NCBI GenBank assembly: GCA_030622265.1
Contig: JAUXGG010000071.1
Span: 1-7,374, forward strand
Source: Candidatus Eiseniibacteriota bacterium
Lineage (GTDB): Bacteria; Arandabacterota; Arandabacteria; Arandabacterales; Arandabacteraceae
DNA length: 7,374 nucleotides
Direction: 5' to 3'
Under the pieces are notes generated by a model. It worked only from the letters and a program-made list of their open reading frames with translations. It was not told the origin of the DNA and made no database searches. Below, in pieces: positions 1-5,948 of this stretch. Numbering within the stretch: position 1 is the stretch's first letter; each line of letters starts with the position of its first letter. The position numbers and the translations under genes are program-made.

Positions 1-1
1 G

Positions 2-1675
2 AAAGCCGCGGGCATGTACTATACCCCTGATGTCATCGTGCAGTACATAGTCTCGGGCACGCTCGACCGCCTGGTGGGTGGAGGTGGTGACCGCGCGTAC
101 CCGGCAGAAGAGCCGCTCTCTGTAGCATCGATCTTAAACCTCAAGGTTCTTGACCCGGCCTCGGGATCGGGCCATTTCCTTCTTGCCTCCGCCGAGTACC
201 TGGCCCGCGCCTGTGTGGCCGCGCTGGTGCGCGACGGCAGGCTTAAGGACGATGAGCCGGAACGAGCCTGCGCACTGGATAAGTACAGGAGGATCGTGGC
301 CGAGCGATGCATCTACGGAGTCGACCTTGATCCCATGGCTGTGGAGCTGGCAGGTCTCTCACTGTGGTTGTTCGCCTCAGATCCCGGCACTCCATTGAGT
401 GTGGCGGCGAGACATCTGAGGTGTGGAAATTCGCTGCACCGGTTTCACTGGGTGGAGGAGTTTCCGGATGCTTCGAAGGGGTTCGATGCCGTGATCGGCA
501 ACCCGCCGTATCTTTCCTTCTCCGGCCGGCAGAAGCCCCGGGGGAATGAGTGGATAAAGCACCTGGACTCCAAAAGCAAACCTGGTGGGTGGCTGACCAT
601 GCATGGTCTGTTCATGCTGAAATCCGTGGAGCTGGCGAAGACGTCAGGACTGGTCTCGATGGTGGTTCCCGACCAGGTAGGCCATCTCAAGGGGTACGGA
701 GCACTCCGGCGACGGATGCTCGAACAAGGCCACTTGCTCGAGGCCAGATACTGGGGGGAAGATGTCTTTGTGGGCGTGACTTCGCCGGCCCTTACTTTCA
801 TAGTACGGAAATCCAGGCAGCCCTCAGGTTGGGATGTGAATGCACAGGATAGGTTGCCGGGCGCCACGGAATCGCGGGACACGGAGGTACAGACTGCTTC
901 GGCAAGGGACGCGGCAGCATGTGACACTGTGATGATTGACGAGGAAGGGAGCGTGGCCAGGTTCGCAGCTCTCCCCGGGCAAGAGTGGTTCACCTCGCCA
1001 TCGCGAGAGGTATTTCATCAAATGTCTGCGGTCCATACAGTCCTCAAGGAGTTCAGCGACCCCGGTGTGCACACCGGGAACGTCGCGCGGAAACTGGTTC
1101 TCGTCCGGCCCGCCGGCGGTTCTGTGCCGCTCTTAGAAGGCAGGCAGATCCACCCCTTCAGGTGTGAAAAGCCCCGGCGATGGCTGGATCTGTCCTACAG
1201 ACCGGGGACGGGAGAATACTTCAGGGTTTCCGCGGAAGAGGTTTATCAGAGTACCGACATTATTCTCAGACAGACCGCTTCCAGACCGGTTGCCACCCGG
1301 CATGTCTTCCGCTGTCATTTCAGGAACAGCATCCTGGCGCTCAAGGTCCCGGAGGACTTTTCGGTCGAATACCTCCTCGGTGTTCTCAACTCCGCGGCTG
1401 CGGGGTTTCTCTACCGGGCTTGGTCCTTCGAATCAAGACAGCGGACTTTTCCCCAGGTCAAAGTCGGGCTGTTGCGCAGTCTGCCGGTTCCTGATCCCCG
1501 GCTCGGAGCGAACCGGTCGAGGGTAAGCGAGGTCGAGGAACTCGTGCGGCGGATAGAGAATGCTGCAGACCCCGATGGTGCTCCCGCCAATCTGATGCCC
1601 CGGCTCGACAGGCTGGTGTGGTCGCTCTACGGGCTATCCGACAGGTCGCTCGCTGAACCCTCCGGCACTCCTTGA
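2..1675 (+). CDS. N6-adenine DNA methyltransferase with TaqI-like specificity domain (Eco57I/type IIG family), 5' truncated by window edge
   Basis: Likely methylates adenine N6 in a specific DNA site, as part of a restriction-modification or related defence system. Numbering from the Met at base 14, the open frame shows YYTP (2-5), SAM-binding motif I DPASGSG (47-53), a GVDLDP segment (102-107) and the catalytic NPPY (163-166). A TaqI-like target-recognition region follows: LEGRQIHPF (373-381), ILRQTASRP (417-425), YLLGVLNS (453-460), LRSLPVPDP (487-495) and a terminal LDRLVWSLYGL (531-541). The Met at base 14 is probably internal: the frame is open to the window edge and reads Lys-Ala-Ala-Gly just before it, matching the usual lead-in to the YYTP motif. 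Family members are usually 900-1200 residues, so an N-terminal half, possibly with a nuclease, should lie upstream. Whether it is type IIG, a BREX PglX-like enzyme or a solitary methylase cannot be decided from this piece. Ends with TGA; no gene follows for 299 bp. Confidence 0.9.
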   Translation, partial: KAAGMYYTPDVIVQYIVSGTLDRLVGGGGDRAYPAEEPLSVASILNLKVLDPASGSGHFLLASAEYLARACVAALVRDGRLKDDEPERACALDKYRRIVAERCIYGVDLDPMAVELAGLSLWLFASDPGTPLSVAARHLRCGNSLHRFHWVEEFPDASKGFDAVIGNPPYLSFSGRQKPRGNEWIKHLDSKSKPGGWLTMHGLFMLKSVELAKTSGLVSMVVPDQVGHLKGYGALRRRMLEQGHLLEARYWGEDVFVGVTSPALTFIVRKSRQPSGWDVNAQDRLPGATESRDTEVQTASARDAAACDTVMIDEEGSVARFAALPGQEWFTSPSREVFHQMSAVHTVLKEFSDPGVHTGNVARKLVLVRPAGGSVPLLEGRQIHPFRCEKPRRWLDLSYRPGTGEYFRVSAEEVYQSTDIILRQTASRPVATRHVFRCHFRNSILALKVPEDFSVEYLLGVLNSAAAGFLYRAWSFESRQRTFPQVKVGLLRSLPVPDPRLGANRSRVSEVEELVRRIENAADPDGAPANLMPRLDRLVWSLYGLSDRSLAEPSGTP

Positions 1676-1754
1676 ATGAAGATTGGCCCGCACCGGTAAC
1701 CCGCACTCCCCGACAGAGTTAGGCCCACACAGGCGGGGGTCTTCCCGGGTGCCG

Positions 1755-1785
1755 GCCGCCACCTAAAATAGCTATGCCGCCACCT
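1755..1785. repeat. Direct repeat GCCGCCACCT, two copies 21 bp apart
   Basis: GCCGCCACCT occurs at 1755-1764 and again at 1776-1785. The centre-to-centre distance of 21 bp is about two helical turns, so a protein could contact both copies on one face of the DNA. Binding by a regulator is inference; two 10-bp copies in GC-rich DNA could also be chance. Confidence 0.4.
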
Positions 1786-1833
1786 CCATTCTGCCGATAT
1801 ATCCATGGCAAGGCACAAAACATCTGGAGGTGG
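1780..1833. repeat. Inverted repeat with 9-bp arms (CCACCTCCA / TGGAGGTGG)
   Basis: The left arm at 1780-1788 is the exact reverse complement of the right arm at 1825-1833, with a 36-base loop. The left arm overlaps the second copy of the GCCGCCACCT direct repeat. There is no T-tract after it, so it is not a typical terminator. Possible operator or remnant of a mobile-element end; function unknown. Confidence 0.35.
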
Positions 1834-1837
1834 ATCT

Positions 1838-1851
1838 GGGCAAGATTGCCC
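1838..1851. promoter_or_regulatory. Short palindrome GGGCAA-GA-TTGCCC, possible operator
   Basis: Two 6-bp arms are perfectly complementary around a 2-base centre. The core GGGCA/TGCCC pair recurs in inverted order in the hairpin just before the kinase start. The symmetry suits a dimeric DNA-binding protein, but no regulator is identified and the role is inferred only from symmetry and recurrence. Confidence 0.3.
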
Positions 1852-1947
1852 GGACGCGCTACCAAGGGATCGGGATGCCATGGCCAGGGTTGGGATCATC
1901 CGGAAGATAGGCACTTAAGACCCCGCGATGACTTGTGATCAGACATC

Positions 1948-1962
1948 TGCCCAGTTAGGGCA
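1948..1962 (+). promoter_or_regulatory. Small stem-loop TGCCC-AGTTA-GGGCA at the kinase RBS
   Basis: A 5-bp GC-rich stem with a 5-base loop ends at base 1962, the first base of the AAGGAG ribosome binding site. In mRNA it would sit directly against the Shine-Dalgarno sequence and might modulate kinase translation. The stem is short and the effect is inference. Confidence 0.3.
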
Positions 1963-1967
1963 AGGAG
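1962..1967 (+). promoter_or_regulatory. Ribosome binding site AAGGAG for the hybrid kinase
   Basis: AAGGAG lies 7 bases before the ATG at 1975, an ideal spacing, and fixes that ATG as the start. The same frame has a stop at 1936-1938 and no other start between. The bases that follow, TGATATAAT (1968-1976), also match an extended -10 promoter element and overlap the start codon. Confidence 0.8.
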
Positions 1968-1974
1968 TGATATA

Positions 1975-4900
1975 ATGACAGGTTTTCGTTTTCCTCTGAA
2001 GGCGAAGTTCGGACTCCTGCTGCTCGGTTTCATTGCGGCGTTGGCTGTTGTCACGGCAATGAGCTACAACAGCTCGCGAATAGTCGCGATGCAACTGCGC
2101 GAGATCGAGTTCTTGGCGATTCAGCAGCATACCGAGGCTTATCGTCTCATCGATAGTTTCAAAGAGATCTCACGGCTATTCGATGAGGCGATGATGTCCG
2201 CCGACCCCGAGATCCTGGCCGATGTCCAAAGGCCTAAGGACATCTTTCTCATCCACGCCGAGAGGCTGGCACGGACACTGCCCCAGGCCGCACCCAGTCA
2301 ATTACGGGATATCTCGGTGGATTTCGTCGAATACCACGCGGCCGCGGTGGATTACATCGGCGTGGCCGCTGAGTACCGGGAGAAGGGTGAAGGCCTCGAC
2401 GGTCCCGCGGCGGAGGACCTCGCGGAGCGCTCGAAGGACATAACGCTGATGGAGAAGGGCCTGCTCGGGGACCTCAACCACATTGCGATCTTGAGAGCAA
2501 GGCAGGTGGCCCTGTCACTTTCCGGAACGGCCACGGAGGCCCAGGAACAATGGCTCAAGGCGTTCGTGAGCGGTGTGCTGGCCCTGGTCGTGATCCTCAT
2601 ATCATTGATCGCGTTCATCAGGAAAATCGTTTCCCAGATAAAGTCACTGTCTGAGGCCGCCGCGAAGGTGGCGAGAGGCAAGTTCGAGCACCGGATAGAT
2701 GTCCCATCATCGGTCCGCGATGAGGTCAGTGACCTTGTCGTTTCCTTCAATGAGATGACGGAGGGGCTGATACAGACAACGGTGTCCAAGCGTTTCGTGG
2801 AGAACATCATAAGTTCGATGAACGACACGCTGGTGATTGTCGGTGAGGACGGTACGATCCGCAAGGCGAACCAGGCTATCCTGAAACTCCTCGGCTACAA
2901 GCAGCAGGACCTGGAGGATTCTCCGTTCGGCGTCATTCTGCGTGAAGACTCATCTGACGGGAAAACTGTTGAGGACCTCATAGAAGCGGGATTCGTGAGC
3001 AACACCGAAAAGATCTACGTGGCCAAGGATGGACGTGAGATTCCCATGCTGTTCTCGAGCTCGGTGATGCGTAATGACGACGACGTCTTCGATGGCCTGG
3101 TGTGCGTCGCACAGGATATCACCGAACGAAAGAGGTTCGAGGAGGAACTGAAAAGCGCCAAGGAAGCAGCGGAAGACGCGAACGACAAGTTGAGGGAAAC
3201 CAACCGCAGCCTGGAAGAGGCCACAGCCTATGCCAATGAGATGACGGAGCAGGCCAAGACGGCCAGTGCTGCCAAGAGTGAATTCTTGGCGATGATGAGT
3301 CACGAGATCCGCACTCCGCTCAACGGCATCCTGGGCTTTTCCCAGCTCCTTATGGAAGACAAGACCCTGAAGAAGGAGCAGCGGGACTTTGTGCAGACCA
3401 TCTACAGCAGCGGCACCGCCCTGCTTAGCGTTATAAATGACATTCTCGACTTCTCCAAGATCGAGGCAGGCAAGATCGAACTCGAAAACATCGACTTTGA
3501 CCTGTTGAGCGTGGTCGAGGGCATCGGAGACGTGCTTGGACAGCGAGCCGCGGAAAAGAGCCTCGAGCTGACGTGCCTGGTTGATCACGAGGTTCCCACG
3601 AGGCTCACGGGGGACCCGAGCAGGATACGGCAGATGCTGATCAACCTGGCTGGTAACGCGATCAAGTTCACCGACCACGGCGAGGTAACGGTAGAGGCAA
3701 GACTGCTCCGCGAGGTCGATGGAGTGGCCTTGATCAGGTTCGAGGTGAGAGACACCGGGATCGGGATACCGGAGAACCGTCTCGGGATCATCTTCGACAG
3801 GTTCACCCAGGTGGATGGATCCACCACCCGAAAGTATGGCGGAACCGGCCTCGGGCTGGCGATAGTCAAGCGGTTCGCGGAGATGATGGGTGGTAGCGTC
3901 GGCGTGGAAAGCGTGATCGGCAAGGGGAGCACCTTCTACTTCACCCTGTCACTCAAGGTCCAGGCCATGCCGGTTCTTGAGGTTGCATCCCCCGGCGCGG
4001 TAGACGTCAAGGGCTTGCCTGTTTTGATTGTGGACGATAACTCCACGAGCAGGAGACTCCTAACCGAGATGGCGAGGGGATGGAAGATGGAACCCACGGT
4101 AGTCAGCAACGGCTTTGAGGCTATTGCGACACTCGAGACGGCTGCCGCCGCAGGCGAGTCATTCGCTATGGCCATCGTCGATACCCGAATGCCGGAGATG
4201 GATGGGTTCGCCCTGGTGAAGAAGATCAGGCAGAGGGAGGATCTTCCTCTGCCGACCACTATAATGCTCACATCCGCCGGCAAGGCCGGTGATGGGGCGC
4301 ACTGCAGGGATCTTGGGGTTTCGGGTTATCTGATGAAACCTGTGAAGAAATCGGATCTCTGGGACGCGATCATGATAGCCTTGGGAAGGCCGATCAATGA
4401 TGGGGTGAAGCAGGACCTTATCACCAAGCATTACCTGCGCGAGCACCGGCGAAGCCTCCGGGTGCTGGTCGCCGAAGACAGCAGAGTCAACCTGAAGCTG
4501 GTTACGCAGTTACTTGAGAAGCGTGGGCATACGGTGGTACCGGCCTTGAACGGAAGGGAGGCCATGGCCGCGCTCAACACGCAGGTGGTTGACCTCATCC
4601 TCATGAACGTGCAGATGCCCGAAATGGATGGCTTCGAAGCAACCAAGGCCATCCGTTCCCGCGAGGAAGGTACGGATGACCACATTCCGATTATCGCGAT
4701 GACCGCCCATGCCATGAAGGGCGACCGGGACCGGTGCCTCAATTCGGGGATGGACGCATATGTATCCAAGCCGCTTCGGGCCAACGAGCTCTTCGACGCG
4801 ATCGAGGGGCTGACGCCCACCGACGGAAGATCAGACGATTCCATGCCCGAGGACGATACTACAACCCCCGTGGTTGATTGGGACGCTGCGGTCAGCCACC

Positions 4901-5208
4901 TCGAAGGTGATGTAGATCTCCTGAAGGAGATCGCGGGGATGTTCCTGGAAGAAAGCTCCGTACTGATGTTCCAGATGAAGGAAGCCCTGAATCGTGGCGA
5001 CGGTAGAGCCCTTGAACGTGCCGCGCATACCATAAAGGGTTCTGTCGGCAACTTCGCCGCGCAGCCGGCCTTCGATGCTGCTCTCAGAGTGGAGCAGGTC
5101 GGCCGTGATAGCGAGATGCGTTATGCCGAGCAAGCCTACAAGAAACTGGAAGAGGAAATTACCAGGCTCAAGCCTGTACTGTCTGCACTTGGGAGGGAAA
5201 CAGAATGA
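1975..5208 (+). CDS. Membrane hybrid sensor histidine kinase (HAMP-PAS-HisKA-HATPase-REC-REC-HPt)
   Basis: Inner-membrane sensor that should autophosphorylate and relay phosphate internally. Layout: TM1 12-29; a mostly helical extracytoplasmic sensor 30-196, resembling four-helix-bundle chemosensor domains; TM2 197-215; HAMP about 216-268; PAS about 274-388; a helical linker; HisKA with SHEIRTPLNG (His443); HATPase with N-box (Asn557, Asn561), DTGIGI (593-598) and GGTGLGL (622-628); REC1 683-800 with Asp687/Asp688, Asp736, Thr766 and Lys788; REC2 829-945; an acidic linker; HPt about 966-1070 with AAHTIKG (His1018). Kinase core, REC1 and HPt look functional. The oddity is REC2: it keeps Glu834/Asp835, Thr910 and Lys932, but has Asn878 in MNVQMPEMDG where the phospho-accepting Asp is expected (codon AAC, 4606-4608). 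Its stop overlaps the next gene's start (ATGA), so the two are cotranscribed and probably translationally coupled. The layout resembles BarA-type tripartite kinases with an extra receiver. The signal sensed is unknown. Confidence 0.96.
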   Translation: MTGFRFPLKAKFGLLLLGFIAALAVVTAMSYNSSRIVAMQLREIEFLAIQQHTEAYRLIDSFKEISRLFDEAMMSADPEILADVQRPKDIFLIHAERLARTLPQAAPSQLRDISVDFVEYHAAAVDYIGVAAEYREKGEGLDGPAAEDLAERSKDITLMEKGLLGDLNHIAILRARQVALSLSGTATEAQEQWLKAFVSGVLALVVILISLIAFIRKIVSQIKSLSEAAAKVARGKFEHRIDVPSSVRDEVSDLVVSFNEMTEGLIQTTVSKRFVENIISSMNDTLVIVGEDGTIRKANQAILKLLGYKQQDLEDSPFGVILREDSSDGKTVEDLIEAGFVSNTEKIYVAKDGREIPMLFSSSVMRNDDDVFDGLVCVAQDITERKRFEEELKSAKEAAEDANDKLRETNRSLEEATAYANEMTEQAKTASAAKSEFLAMMSHEIRTPLNGILGFSQLLMEDKTLKKEQRDFVQTIYSSGTALLSVINDILDFSKIEAGKIELENIDFDLLSVVEGIGDVLGQRAAEKSLELTCLVDHEVPTRLTGDPSRIRQMLINLAGNAIKFTDHGEVTVEARLLREVDGVALIRFEVRDTGIGIPENRLGIIFDRFTQVDGSTTRKYGGTGLGLAIVKRFAEMMGGSVGVESVIGKGSTFYFTLSLKVQAMPVLEVASPGAVDVKGLPVLIVDDNSTSRRLLTEMARGWKMEPTVVSNGFEAIATLETAAAAGESFAMAIVDTRMPEMDGFALVKKIRQREDLPLPTTIMLTSAGKAGDGAHCRDLGVSGYLMKPVKKSDLWDAIMIALGRPINDGVKQDLITKHYLREHRRSLRVLVAEDSRVNLKLVTQLLEKRGHTVVPALNGREAMAALNTQVVDLILMNVQMPEMDGFEATKAIRSREEGTDDHIPIIAMTAHAMKGDRDRCLNSGMDAYVSKPLRANELFDAIEGLTPTDGRSDDSMPEDDTTTPVVDWDAAVSHLEGDVDLLKEIAGMFLEESSVLMFQMKEALNRGDGRALERAAHTIKGSVGNFAAQPAFDAALRVEQVGRDSEMRYAEQAYKKLEEEITRLKPVLSALGRETE

Positions 5209-5891
5209 GGATTCTCATAGCCGAGGATGATCGCATATCCAGGCGGCTGCTGGAACGGAAACTGACATCGTGGGGTTACGAGGTCTTAAGCTGCGCCAAT
5301 GGCGCCGAGGCCTGGCAGGCATTTCACCGCGAAGATTCGCCGAACCTGGCCATCCTCAACTGGATGATGCCCGGCATGAACGGGGTGGAGGTATGCAGAG
5401 AGATACGTAAGCAGAGACGCCGCGGATACACCTATATCATCCTTCTCACCGGAAGGGACCGCAAGCGCGATATCGTGGAGGGAATCGAAGCCGGTGCGGA
5501 CGACTATGTCACCAAGCCCTTCAACCCTCACGAGCTTAAGGTGCGGATACGTGCCGGGAGGCGCATCATCGAGATGCAGTCGGAGCTGATGCACAGGGAG
5601 AAGCTCCGGGGCGTCCTTGAAATGGCGGGAGCCACATGCCATGAGTTCAATCAGCCCATGCAGGTAATCTCGGGCTATTGCGAGCTTCTGATGAAGGAAC
5701 TCCGGTGCGAAGGCCAGGAGTATGACCAGGTGACCAAGATGTTCGAGGCCGTGGAAAGCATGATCACGGTGACGCGGAAGCTCCAGTCCATAACCAAGTA
5801 CGAAACGCGTGAATACATCGAGGGATCGCTGATCATCGACATCGACAAGGCGTCCGAGAGCAGCCCTGTTGGTGCGGGGACGTCCGAATAG
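5205..5891 (+). CDS. Receiver domain fused to an orphan HisKA-like H-box domain (no ATPase, no output domain; Asn at phospho-acceptor)
   Basis: Cytoplasmic partner of the preceding kinase; the ATG overlaps its stop by 4 bp, with a GGGAGGGA ribosome site inside the kinase gene. Residues 1-120 form a receiver with the acidic pair Glu7/Asp8, Thr82 and Lys104. The acceptor position is Asn52 (ILNWMMPGMNG, codon AAC 5358-5360), and the usual Asp of the following MDG is also Asn (Asn59). Residues 125-200 resemble the dimerisation helices of a histidine kinase, with H-box CHEFNQPMQVISGY (His146, Asn149, Pro151). This is the HExNQP type, unlike the SHEIRTP box of the kinase next door. The protein ends at 228 with no N, G1 or G2 ATP-binding boxes. 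The tail (KYETREYIEG, then IIDIDKAS) looks like a conserved family signature that I recall from deltaproteobacterial REC-HisKA proteins. Possible roles are phosphotransfer through His146, as in Spo0B or ChpT, or a non-phosphorylated binding partner of the kinase. Function not established. Confidence 0.88.
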   Translation: MRILIAEDDRISRRLLERKLTSWGYEVLSCANGAEAWQAFHREDSPNLAILNWMMPGMNGVEVCREIRKQRRRGYTYIILLTGRDRKRDIVEGIEAGADDYVTKPFNPHELKVRIRAGRRIIEMQSELMHREKLRGVLEMAGATCHEFNQPMQVISGYCELLMKELRCEGQEYDQVTKMFEAVESMITVTRKLQSITKYETREYIEGSLIIDIDKASESSPVGAGTSE

Positions 5892-5948
5892 CCGGCACTC
5901 TTCCTGCTCAGGGTCTATCTGGGGGTGAGAGACAGCCGGTGGCCCCCG
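5892..5948. other. Short intergenic gap between convergent genes
   Basis: These 57 bases separate two genes whose stops face each other. A weak GGGGG (5921-5925) / CCCCC (5943-5947) pairing with a 17-base loop is present, but neither strand has a following T-run, so I do not call a terminator. Confidence 0.5.

Larger units (their letters stand above)
1676..1974. other. Intergenic region between methyltransferase and kinase operon
   Basis: This 299-bp stretch separates the methyltransferase stop from the kinase start. I see no convincing gene, tRNA or factor-independent terminator in it. It holds a 10-bp direct repeat spaced by 21 bp, a long-loop inverted repeat, a 14-bp near-palindrome and a small hairpin touching the kinase ribosome binding site. 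The promoter for the kinase operon should lie here, since methyltransferase and kinase look functionally unrelated, but no clear -35/-10 pair with normal spacing was found well upstream of the start. Confidence 0.6.

Noticed and set aside
1676..1760. Terminator after the methyltransferase
   Set aside because: Several GC-rich partial inverted repeats exist, but none has a continuous stem followed by a T-tract.
1831..1856. Possible sigma-54 promoter around TGGGCAAGATTGCCC
   Set aside because: The distance between GG and GC is 8 bases rather than the required 10.
1824..1910. A stretch that translates to LEVDLGKIAR, reminiscent of the N-terminus of alanine/ornithine racemase-like PLP enzymes
   Set aside because: Only about ten residues match, there is no start or RBS, and the frame stops within 29 codons without further similarity; most likely chance.
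1805..1918. A 37-codon open frame (ATG at 1805, TAA at 1916) in the intergenic region
   Set aside because: No ribosome binding site precedes it, its composition (SGGGSG, charged and Pro-rich) is unremarkable, and nothing recognisable is encoded.
2950..3678. Long minus-strand open frame (242 codons) opposite the kinase
   Set aside because: It lies entirely within the kinase's PAS and HisKA/HATPase coding region, whose plus-strand translation is rich in conserved motifs; the antisense frame is a by-product of codon bias.
5921..5947. GGGGG/CCCCC hairpin between the convergent genes as a bidirectional terminator
   Set aside because: The stem is only 5 bp with a 17-base loop, and there is no T-tract on either strand.
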